Below, piece after piece: positions 1-5,682 of a stretch of 9,156 nucleotides of DNA (its first letter is position 1; the number at the start of each line of letters is the position of its first letter). Source of the stretch: Actinomycetes bacterium (GTDB taxonomy: Bacteria > Actinomycetota > Acidimicrobiia > Acidimicrobiales > RAAP-2); the NCBI GenBank assembly GCA_021781315.1, contig JAJXXB010000247.1, positions 1 to 9,156 of the forward strand, written 5' to 3'. The notes under the pieces are model-generated. The model was not told the DNA's origin, made no database searches, and was given only the letters and a program-made list of their open reading frames with translations. The position numbers and the translations under genes were made by a program.

Positions 1-1008
1 GCCCTTCGCGCCGAAGAGCGCGAGCAGCTTTTGCACGTTGTTGGCGAACATGAAGCTCGCGTGCGCGCCCATCTGGGCGGGCGGGTTCGCGAGTCCGACG
101 ATGCGCACGCCACCGTGGGTGACGACCTCGCCGGCGACCGTGAGCTCGCAGTTGCCGCCGCCGTCGGCGGCCATGTCGATGACGAGCGAGCCCTCGCCCA
201 TCGCCTCGACCATGGCGGTCGTCACGAGGATCGGTGACTTGCGTCCGGGCACGGCGGCCGTCGTGATCACGACGTCGGCGTTGGCGACTTCGCTCAACAG
301 CGCGGCCTGCTGCTGGCTGCGCTCCTCGTCGGTGAGCTCGCGGGCGTAGCCGCCCGCGGCGTCAGCGGTCACGCCGAGCTTGACGAAGACCGCGCCGGCG
401 GACTCGGCCTCCTCCTTCGCGGCCGAGCGCACGTCGTAGGCGCGAACCTTGGCGCCGAGGCGCTTCGCGGTGGCGATCGCCTGCAGGCCCGCCACACCAA
501 CGCCCATGACCAGGACCTTCGCGGGGCGGATGGTACCCGCAGCCGTGGTGAGCAGGGGGAAGAACCGGTCGAAGTGGGTCGCGCCGGCGAGCGCGGCCCG
601 GTAGCCCGACACCGTCGCCTGGCTCGAGAGCGCGTCCATGTACTGGGCCCGCGAGATGCGCGGCAGCAGGTCAAAGGAGGTGATCGTCACCTTGCGCTCG
701 TTCATCGCGCGCACGACCTCGAGGTTGAGCAGCGGCGAGAGGAAGGAGAGATGCAGGGAGCCCTCGGGCAGCCGGGCCACCTCGTCCAGGGTCGGTGGGT
801 TCACCCGCAGGTTGACGTCACCGGCCGCCTGGTCGACGATCGTGGCGCCCGCGGCCACGTAGGCCTCGTCGGTGAAGTGCGCGAGCACTCCGGCGCCTCG
901 TTCGACGACGACGTCCCATCCATCGCGCGCGAAGGCCTTGACCGCGTCGGGCGTGAGCGCGACTCGAGTCTCTCCGGCGCGCGACTCTTTACAGAGCGCA
1001 ATTTTCAT
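1..1008 (-). CDS. pntA: NAD(P) transhydrogenase subunit alpha, NAD(H)-binding domain (3' end outside window)
   Basis: This is the NAD(H)-binding subunit of membrane-bound proton-translocating transhydrogenase, which uses the proton gradient to move hydride from NADH to NADP+. It acts on the cytoplasmic face with the membrane and NADP-binding subunits. The visible 336 residues start MKIALCKE, typical of the family. The RQD loop of domain I is present (R117, Q122 and D125 within PRISRAQYMDALSS). A Rossmann fold follows: GVGVAG at 169-174, then RAYDVR ending at 194. NGGNCE-like GGGNCE lies near 283-288. The close relative alanine dehydrogenase is less likely because of the RQD loop. ATG at 1008 is chosen because it matches the family N-terminus; AAAAGGG lies just upstream, and an in-frame GTG immediately precedes it. 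Single-domain forms are usually about 370-400 residues, so little is probably missing if this is the split actinobacterial type. The remaining pnt genes would lie beyond position 1. Confidence 0.95.
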   Translation of the reverse strand, partial: MKIALCKESRAGETRVALTPDAVKAFARDGWDVVVERGAGVLAHFTDEAYVAAGATIVDQAAGDVNLRVNPPTLDEVARLPEGSLHLSFLSPLLNLEVVRAMNERKVTITSFDLLPRISRAQYMDALSSQATVSGYRAALAGATHFDRFFPLLTTAAGTIRPAKVLVMGVGVAGLQAIATAKRLGAKVRAYDVRSAAKEEAESAGAVFVKLGVTADAAGGYARELTDEERSQQQAALLSEVANADVVITTAAVPGRKSPILVTTAMVEAMGEGSLVIDMAADGGGNCELTVAGEVVTHGGVRIVGLANPPAQMGAHASFMFANNVQKLLALFGAKG

Positions 1009-1049
1009 CACCCTTTTCTACCACCGGGCGACTACCGCGTAATCCGTGG
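1009..1049 (-). other. short gap between hydrolase and pntA
   Basis: These 41 bases separate two genes on the same strand. They hold the weak ribosome site AAAAGGG for pntA and an imperfect ACCAC/GTGGT pairing. There is no T-run, so I see no intrinsic terminator. Read-through from the hydrolase gene into pntA is possible. I see no convincing -10 box, so whether pntA has its own promoter is open. Confidence 0.4.
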
Positions 1050-1874
1050 TTAGGCCACTCGAGCGTGAAAACCGTTAAGGACTTTCGTCACTTCTTCGCC
1101 CGCCTCGAGAGGGAACCAGTGCCCGAAGTCCTCGAGGCGCACGTAGGTGAACCCGTTGGCGCAGTATCGCCCCGATTCGACCATCTGGGACTCACACAGC
1201 GCGCGGTCGCCGCTCGACCACACCCCGAGCGTCGGCGCGAGCACCGGGGGTAGGCGCGGGGCCTCGATGAGGAAGGCGTCGGCCGGCAGGTTCGCGCGGT
1301 ACCAGTTGAGGTGACAGGACAACTGGTCGTCACGCTCGAGCTCGGCGATCACCGTCGACGCGCGCGGGTGGGCGAACCACGTGCGCAGCAGCTCGTAGTC
1401 GTTCTGGCGCACGAAGGCCTCGCCGAGGCCCTCGCGGATGAAGAGCTGGGTGTAGAGGCTCTTGAGCTGCTGTTCGAGCCCGGCCGCGCGAAAGGCCGTC
1501 GGGTGACCGACGGCGAGAGCGGCGAGTGAGCGCACCCGTTCGGGTGAGAAGCTCGCGAGCGCCCAGGCGAGCGCGGCGCCCCAGTCGTGGCCGACCACGT
1601 GGGCGCGCTCGACGCGCGCCTCGTCGAGCAGGGCGAGCACGTCGGCCACGAGTGCACCCATGGCGTAGGCCTCGACCTCGCGCGGCTTGTCCGAGCGGCC
1701 ACAGCCGCGCAGGTCGGGGGTGATGACCCGCGCGCCGCGCGCGACGAGTCCCGCGGCGACCTCGTCCCAGAGTGCCGCGGTGTCGGGCCAGCCGTGCAGC
1801 AAGAGCACGGCGTCGCCGGCCCCGAGGTCATCGGCGACGAGCCGCACACCGTCGTGGAGGCTTTCTAGGAGCAT
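1050..1874 (-). CDS. alpha/beta hydrolase, probable epoxide hydrolase
   Basis: This 274-residue alpha/beta-hydrolase carries the epoxide-hydrolase residue set. HGWP at 27-30 provides the oxyanion motif. The nucleophile is Asp97 in GHDWG, the acid Asp223 in SSGDRAL and the base His252 in FGHW. Cap tyrosines Tyr141 (LYTQLF) and Tyr192 (NWYR) fit the pair that activates the epoxide oxygen. Spacings match the Agrobacterium enzyme as I recall it (D107, Y152, Y215, D246, H275), with a cap about 13 residues shorter. The expected reaction is hydrolysis of an epoxide to a diol in the cytoplasm, via an aspartyl-ester intermediate. A haloalkane dehalogenase also has HDWG, but the WYR motif favours an epoxide hydrolase. 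The frame stays open upstream, but ATG at 1874 (MLLESLHDG) gives a normal family N-terminus and avoids overlap with ogt. It is divergent from ogt and may be cotranscribed with pntA. The substrate is unknown. Confidence 0.88.
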   Translation of the reverse strand: MLLESLHDGVRLVADDLGAGDAVLLLHGWPDTAALWDEVAAGLVARGARVITPDLRGCGRSDKPREVEAYAMGALVADVLALLDEARVERAHVVGHDWGAALAWALASFSPERVRSLAALAVGHPTAFRAAGLEQQLKSLYTQLFIREGLGEAFVRQNDYELLRTWFAHPRASTVIAELERDDQLSCHLNWYRANLPADAFLIEAPRLPPVLAPTLGVWSSGDRALCESQMVESGRYCANGFTYVRLEDFGHWFPLEAGEEVTKVLNGFHARVA

Positions 1875-1902
1875 GCCTCGACGGTACTGGTAGACCAGAG
1901 AC
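1875..1902. promoter_or_regulatory. 28-bp divergent hydrolase/ogt region with inverted repeat
   Basis: Only 28 bases separate the start codons of the hydrolase (minus) and ogt (plus). They contain a perfect inverted repeat, CTGGT-AG-ACCAG, at 1887-1898. There is no room for two full promoters, so each promoter must reach into the opposite gene or one transcript must be leaderless. TAGACC at 1891-1896 is a poor -10 candidate for a leaderless ogt transcript. The repeat could be an operator shared by both genes; this is inference. Confidence 0.35.
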
Positions 1903-1914
1903 GTGCAACACGTC
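1900..1914. repeat. inverted repeat over the ogt start codon
   Basis: GACGTG-CAA-CACGTC is a perfect 6-bp inverted repeat with a 3-nt spacer. The GTG start codon of ogt (1903-1905) is the last half of the left arm. In RNA it could form a hairpin hiding the start codon. In DNA it could be an operator. Chance cannot be excluded in GC-rich DNA. Confidence 0.4.
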
Positions 1915-2379
1915 GTGGCGACCGTGCAGTCCCCCGTCGGCCTGTGGGGCGTCGAGGGGACCGAGCGGACGATCACCCGGGTCTGGATGCCGAGCGAGCA
2001 CCCGCGCACGACCCGCGGCGCGACCCCGAGCGCGGTCGCCGAGGCCGCCCATCAGCTGGCCGAGTACTTCAACCATCAACGCCGCGACTTCGCGATCACC
2101 CTCGAGGACGTCGACGCGACCGACTTCCAGCGCGAGGTGTGGAACGCGCTCGCGGCGATCCCCTACGGCGAGGTGCGCACCTACGGCGACGTCGCCCGTG
2201 CGATCGGCCGACCCCGCGCCGTGCGCGCCGTCGGCCAGGCCAACCACGTGAACCCCTGGCCGATCATCGTCCCCTGTCACCGGGTGGTCGCGGCCAACGG
2301 CCTCGGTGGCTACGGCGGCGGCCTCGAGGTGAAGGAGTTCCTCCTAGCCCTCGAGCAGGGGCGGACCCGTCACCGCTGA
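1903..2379 (+). CDS. ogt: methylated-DNA--[protein]-cysteine S-methyltransferase
   Basis: This is a suicide DNA-repair protein that moves the alkyl group from O6-alkylguanine (and O4-alkylthymine) onto its own cysteine. At 158 residues it is the usual size for the single-function Ogt/MGMT type. The C-terminal half has the winged-helix segment (DFQREVWNALAAIPYGEVRTYGDVA, written here only as a landmark around 74-98). It is followed by the arginine finger and hinge RAVGQAN (R108, N114) and the active site IVPCHRV with Cys125. The N-terminal part, about residues 1-70, is the short RNase-H-like domain, without an Ada-type zinc/phosphotriester domain. The start is GTG at 1903, with only a poor upstream match (CCAGAG) to a ribosome site, so leaderless translation is possible. 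Its 3' end overlaps the convergent membrane-protein gene by 10 bp. It lies back to back with the epoxide hydrolase, which suggests a shared role against alkylating electrophiles. Confidence 0.95.
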   Translation: MQHVVATVQSPVGLWGVEGTERTITRVWMPSEHPRTTRGATPSAVAEAAHQLAEYFNHQRRDFAITLEDVDATDFQREVWNALAAIPYGEVRTYGDVARAIGRPRAVRAVGQANHVNPWPIIVPCHRVVAANGLGGYGGGLEVKEFLLALEQGRTRHR

Positions 2380-2846
2380 GGACGCTCGCGTCGCGGGTCG
2401 ATCGGGTCGAGGGGCAGGTGGCGCACCGAGTGCACCCCGGCCTCGTCCATGCGCGACCGGTTGAGCTGGCGGATGGTGCGCTGGGTGACCCAGTAGAGCG
2501 CGATCGCCGAGGGGACCTCGATGAGCAGCGCCGTGAGTGAGCTCTGGAGCTGGTCGCCTCGGCGCGCGGTGGTGATGTCGAACCAGGCGTCCACGAGCAG
2601 CATCGTGCCCGCCGAGCTCGTGAAGAGCGCGAGGATGGCCCGGCGCTTCCACGACGCCCAGGCGGCGGCGAGCAGCGTCGCCACCTCGCCCACGTCCAGG
2701 CCCACCCACGCGAGCTTCCAGTGGATCGCGACGTAGTGGCGCGGCAGGCTGAAGGCGATGTAGACGGTCCAGGCCGTCTCGAGGATCGCCGCCACGGTGA
2801 GCGTCGTCAGCAGCGGGTCGCGCGAGAGCCGAACGCGCCGCGCCAT
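2370..2846 (-). CDS. small four-helix membrane protein of unknown function
   Basis: This 158-residue protein has about four predicted membrane helices, near residues 12-33, 45-66, 69-88 and 103-123. A charged C-terminal tail of about 35 residues follows. Acidic and aromatic residues next to the helices (HWKLAWVGLDVGE at 42-54, DAWFD at 86-90 and an E in LLIEVP) resemble an uncharacterised actinobacterial membrane-protein family that I recognise only as 'hypothetical'. No catalytic motif is evident and I assign no function. ATG at 2846 lies 2 nt after the stop of the SCO6745-like gene, with no Shine-Dalgarno, so translational coupling is likely. It is the last gene of the five-gene minus-strand unit. 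Its stop lies inside the end of convergent ogt, and no terminator hairpin is visible between them. Confidence 0.82.
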   Translation of the reverse strand: MARRVRLSRDPLLTTLTVAAILETAWTVYIAFSLPRHYVAIHWKLAWVGLDVGEVATLLAAAWASWKRRAILALFTSSAGTMLLVDAWFDITTARRGDQLQSSLTALLIEVPSAIALYWVTQRTIRQLNRSRMDEAGVHSVRHLPLDPIDPRRERPQR

Positions 2847-2848
2847 GG

Positions 2849-3601
2849 CTAGCGCGGCACCGGACTCGCCATCGCGCCCGCCATCGCCTCGACGCCGAGC
2901 GCGAGGTCCTCGCGCTTGGCGCTCTCGAGCACCGCGAAGCGCTCGGCCATGGCCGCGTCGGTCGCCACCTCGGCGCCCGCCTTGCTCGCCTCGAGCGCGG
3001 GCGAGACCGTGGGCACGTCCTCGTCACGGTAGCCGTGCAGTTTGAAGATTGCGGGGTCCTCGAGGTAGCAGGCCTGCGCGGGCGAGAGCCCCGCGGCCAC
3101 GACCGCCTCGATGTGGACCGCGCCGCGCAACTCGCGAAGCGCGATCACCCCGAGGTAGGCGTCGTGCACCGGGTCCGCGGGCGCGGGTACGCGCCGGTAG
3201 CCGTCAGCGAGCGGGTGCGCCCCGAGCGGGTCGGCCGACAGGACCGCGCGCGTTGCCCGCGCCGTCGACGCGAGCAGGTCGAGCGGCACGGCGCCGAAGG
3301 TGCGATCGGCGTAGGCGTAGGCGGCCGCCACGTGGGCGCGGGCGACCTCGACGGGGTCGGCCTTCTCCCGCGCCGCGCGCCAGAGCAGGTCGATCGTGCG
3401 CGGGTGGAAGAAGTAAAAGGCGTCACGCACCGTCGCCACGTCCACGTCGCCGAGCACGCCACCGCGTCCGAGCCCGTAGAACTCATAGACGTTGATCCCG
3501 AGCGCGGCCGCGGCCTCGACGGTCCCGGGGTCGAAGTAGAAGGCGGCGCCGAGGGTGCCGATCGGACGGGCGAGGCGTTGGGCGAGTTCGAGGGGGGTCA
3601 C
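2849..3601 (-). CDS. SCO6745-family protein, function unknown
   Basis: This 250-residue soluble, mostly helical protein belongs to the actinobacterial family I know as SCO6745-like (also described as SalK-like). The family signature is visible in the N-terminal third: a FDPGT segment near 23-27, then YEFYGLGRGGVLGDV at 39-53, and AFYFFHPRTIDLLW at 61-74. A second conserved block (LRELRGAVHIEAVVAAGLSP) lies near 155-174. Some databases relate the family to helix-turn-helix folds, but I see no clear DNA-recognition helix and do not assign a function. GTG at 3601 starts 9 nt after the kinase stop codon without a good ribosome site. The next gene begins 2 nt after this stop. Sitting directly behind a two-component pair suggests a role in the same response; that is inference. 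Confidence 0.82.
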   Translation of the reverse strand: MTPLELAQRLARPIGTLGAAFYFDPGTVEAAAALGINVYEFYGLGRGGVLGDVDVATVRDAFYFFHPRTIDLLWRAAREKADPVEVARAHVAAAYAYADRTFGAVPLDLLASTARATRAVLSADPLGAHPLADGYRRVPAPADPVHDAYLGVIALRELRGAVHIEAVVAAGLSPAQACYLEDPAIFKLHGYRDEDVPTVSPALEASKAGAEVATDAAMAERFAVLESAKREDLALGVEAMAGAMASPVPR

Positions 3602-3610
3602 AGTGCGACT

Positions 3611-4996
3611 TTACGGCGCGTTCTCACCACGCGCTACGCGGAGCTCGAGACAGCTCCCGCGTTCGACCGCCACGAAGCGCGCGCTGCCGCCGTGGCGTGC
3701 GGCGATGTCCGCGACGATCGCGAGCCCGAGACCGGTGCCCCCCGACGCGCGCGCGCGCGCCGGGTCCGAGCGCACGAAGCGCTGGAAGAAGCGCGCGCTC
3801 GTCGCGACGTCGATACCCTCGCCGTCGTCGGCGATGCGCACGACCGCCTCGTCGAGGTCGTAGCCGGCGCTGAATCGCAGCTCGGCGCTCGCGTAGCGCA
3901 CCGCGTTGTCCACCACGTTTCGCACCATGCGCTTCAAGGTCGCGGGGTCACCCACCACCCGCGCCGGGGTCACGGCCGAGGTGTCCACGACCAGCCCGGA
4001 CATGGCGCGCACGCGCTGGGCCTCCTCGTAGAGCAGGTCGTCGAGGTCGACGTCCACGTGGCGCAGCTCGATCTGGCCCTCGTCGTTGCGCGCGAGCCAG
4101 AAGAGGTCGTCGATCAGCGCGTCCAGGCGGCGGCCCTCGCGGGTGATCGTGTCCGCGACGCTGGCCCAGTCGGCCCGATCGGCGAGGTTGGTCGCCCGTT
4201 CGACCGTCGCGAGCAGGGTCGTGAGGGGGCTTCGCAACTCGTGGCTGACGTTGGAGACGAACTCCTGCTGGAAGCGATTCGCCGCTTCCAGGCGATTCAA
4301 CATCTCATTGACCGTGCGCGCGAGACGCGCGATCTCGTCGTCGCCGCCGGTCACCGGCACGCGCTCGGACAGGTCGCGCGCGGCGATGCGCTCGACACGC
4401 CGGCGGATCGACTCCACGGGCGCGAGCGCGAGTCCGAGCCCGAGCCAGATGAGCCCGCCGGCGAGGATGAGCAGCAGTGGGAAGGAGATCGCGACGCTCG
4501 CGAGCAGCACCCCGACGCTGTGGGTGATCGAGGCGCCGTCGACGAAGCCGAAGATGAGGGCCGGCCCGCGCGAAGTCGTGATCGACTGCACCGTCGACTG
4601 GCTGAGCGCCGCGAGGACGGTGGCCGCGGCCTGGTCGTGCACGGGCAGCGCCACGAGTCCGGTGGTCGAGGCGTTGTCGGGTCTCGCGCGCGCGAGCACC
4701 GGCTCGTTCGCGATCGCCGAGCTCGCGGCCCAGACCGCGTGGCCGCCCGGGTCGGTCACCTGGACGACGACGTCGCCGACCATCGGCAGCACGAGCAGCT
4801 TCGCGGGCAGCGGTGAGCTCGCGAGGCGCGTCTGCACCTGGGCCATGACGTCGGTCACCTGGTTGGTGGCGCTGTTGACCAGGGAGCGGTGCACGAGGTT
4901 CACGAGCGCGACGCCCGTGAAGCCGAGCACGACCGCGATCGAGACGACGAAGTACAGCGTCAGACGGGCTCGGATCGAGAGCGCGCGCCGGCGCAT
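3611..4996 (-). CDS. sensor histidine kinase (OmpR-type partner)
   Basis: This 461-residue membrane histidine kinase autophosphorylates and passes phosphate to the adjacent regulator. In order it has TM1 (about 12-35), an extracytoplasmic sensor region (about 37-158), and TM2 (about 160-191). HAMP follows (about 192-243), then HisKA with FVSNVSHELRSPLTTL (His252). The ATPase domain has N box N360 and N364 (RNVVDNAVRYA), G1 DDGEGID at 390-396 and G2 GGTGLGLAI at 419-427. All catalytic motifs look intact. The sensor region contains no cysteine; the only Cys in the protein is C449, so a thiol switch in the sensor is unlikely. The architecture resembles actinobacterial MtrB/PrrB-type kinases, but the signal is unknown. 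ATG at 4996 overlaps the regulator's stop by one base (TGATG), with GAGGA at 5000-5004 as ribosome site. The upstream in-frame extension lies inside the regulator and is rejected. Confidence 0.95.
   Translation of the reverse strand: MRRRALSIRARLTLYFVVSIAVVLGFTGVALVNLVHRSLVNSATNQVTDVMAQVQTRLASSPLPAKLLVLPMVGDVVVQVTDPGGHAVWAASSAIANEPVLARARPDNASTTGLVALPVHDQAAATVLAALSQSTVQSITTSRGPALIFGFVDGASITHSVGVLLASVAISFPLLLILAGGLIWLGLGLALAPVESIRRRVERIAARDLSERVPVTGGDDEIARLARTVNEMLNRLEAANRFQQEFVSNVSHELRSPLTTLLATVERATNLADRADWASVADTITREGRRLDALIDDLFWLARNDEGQIELRHVDVDLDDLLYEEAQRVRAMSGLVVDTSAVTPARVVGDPATLKRMVRNVVDNAVRYASAELRFSAGYDLDEAVVRIADDGEGIDVATSARFFQRFVRSDPARARASGGTGLGLAIVADIAARHGGSARFVAVERGSCLELRVARGENAP
3746..3760. 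repeat. 15-nt alternating CG tract within the kinase gene
   Basis: An uninterrupted alternating C/G run encodes the ARARA stretch (about residues 413-417) just before the G2 box of the kinase. Such tracts can adopt left-handed DNA and may slip by 2 bp. A slip would frameshift the kinase before its last ATP-binding motif. In DNA this GC-rich it may be no more than codon choice. Confidence 0.6.
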
Positions 4997-5682
4997 CAGT
5001 CCTCGCGAACGCGGTACCCCACGCCACGGACCGTGCGGATGATCGACGGTCGGTCGGGCAGGTCGATCTTGCGTCGCAGGTAACCGATGTAGACCTCGAC
5101 GATGTTCGGGTCGCCGTCGAAGTCGCCGCCCCACACGGCGGTGAGGATGTCGCCCTTGTTGATGGCCTCGCTGCCGTGGCTGAGCAGGTACTCGAGCAGG
5201 GCGAACTCGCGCGGGGTGAGCGACACCGGGCGGTCGTGCGCGATGACCCGGCGGCTCACCGGGTCGAGCGAGACCGGCCCGACCACGAGCGGCTGGGGCC
5301 GTTCACGTTCGTGACGGCGCAGCAACGCGTTCACGCGCGCGAGCAGGATCGACCACTCGAAGGGCTTACGCAGGAAGTCGTCGGCGCCGACCTCGAGTCC
5401 CTCGACCTCGTCGAGCTCGCCGTCCTTGGCCGTGAGCATCAGCAGTGGCGTGTGCACCCCGGCGCTTCGCAGGTCCAGGCAGACCGAGAAGCCGTTGCGC
5501 TTGGGCAACATGATGTCGAGCACGATGACGTCGTAGGCGCCGTCTCGCCCCTCGGCGAAGCCCGACTCGCCGTCGTGGCGTTGGGTGACCGAGAAGCCCT
5601 CGTCGGTGAGCAGGTCCGCCAGTGCTTGGGCGAGATTGTGATCGTCCTCAACGACGAGTACCCGGCGGCGTTCTTCACTCAT
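4996..5682 (-). CDS. OmpR/PhoB-family response regulator
   Basis: This 228-residue DNA-binding response regulator is the usual length for the family. The receiver domain (about 6-118) has the acidic pair D13/D14, phosphoacceptor D56 in VLDIMLP, switch T84 and K106 in LRKPF. The C-terminal winged helix (about 133-226) carries LTPREFALLEYLLSH, the NIVEVYIGYLRRKID recognition region and the terminal IIRTVRGVGYRVRED motif. It should bind direct-repeat DNA sites as a dimer when phosphorylated by the kinase encoded next. ATG at 5682 overlaps the stop of the DoxX-Rieske gene as ATGA, with no Shine-Dalgarno of its own, which points to translational coupling. Its targets are unknown; it may autoregulate from 6840-6923, but no convincing direct-repeat site was found there. 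Confidence 0.96.
   Translation of the reverse strand: MSEERRRVLVVEDDHNLAQALADLLTDEGFSVTQRHDGESGFAEGRDGAYDVIVLDIMLPKRNGFSVCLDLRSAGVHTPLLMLTAKDGELDEVEGLEVGADDFLRKPFEWSILLARVNALLRRHERERPQPLVVGPVSLDPVSRRVIAHDRPVSLTPREFALLEYLLSHGSEAINKGDILTAVWGGDFDGDPNIVEVYIGYLRRKIDLPDRPSIIRTVRGVGYRVRED

Noticed and set aside
1..1008. Alanine dehydrogenase as identity of the leftmost gene
   Set aside because: The Rossmann region is similar, but the RQD loop (R117, Q122, D125) and following SGYRA segment match transhydrogenase.
1009..1049. Intrinsic terminator between hydrolase and pntA
   Set aside because: The possible stem is imperfect and there is no following T-run.
1875..2009. N-terminal extension of the epoxide hydrolase
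   Set aside because: The extra 45 residues lie in the ogt gene on the other strand and do not resemble hydrolase sequence. ATG 1874 gives a normal N-terminus.
3035..4816. Plus-strand open frame of 593 codons
   Set aside because: It is antisense to the kinase and SCO6745-like genes. Its translation is low-complexity Arg/Glu/Val/Asp with no domain, as expected when a GC-rich gene is read on the opposite strand.
3611..4996. Kinase as a direct thiol-redox sensor
   Set aside because: The sensor region has no cysteine. The sole Cys (C449) is at the end of the ATPase domain.
4086..5042. Plus-strand open frame of 318 codons
   Set aside because: Antisense to the well-supported kinase. Ser/Arg/Thr-rich translation without recognisable motifs.
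4997..5134. N-terminal extension of the histidine kinase
   Set aside because: The extra 46 residues are encoded in another frame of the regulator's DNA-binding domain. The TGATG overlap and GAGGA site support ATG 4996.
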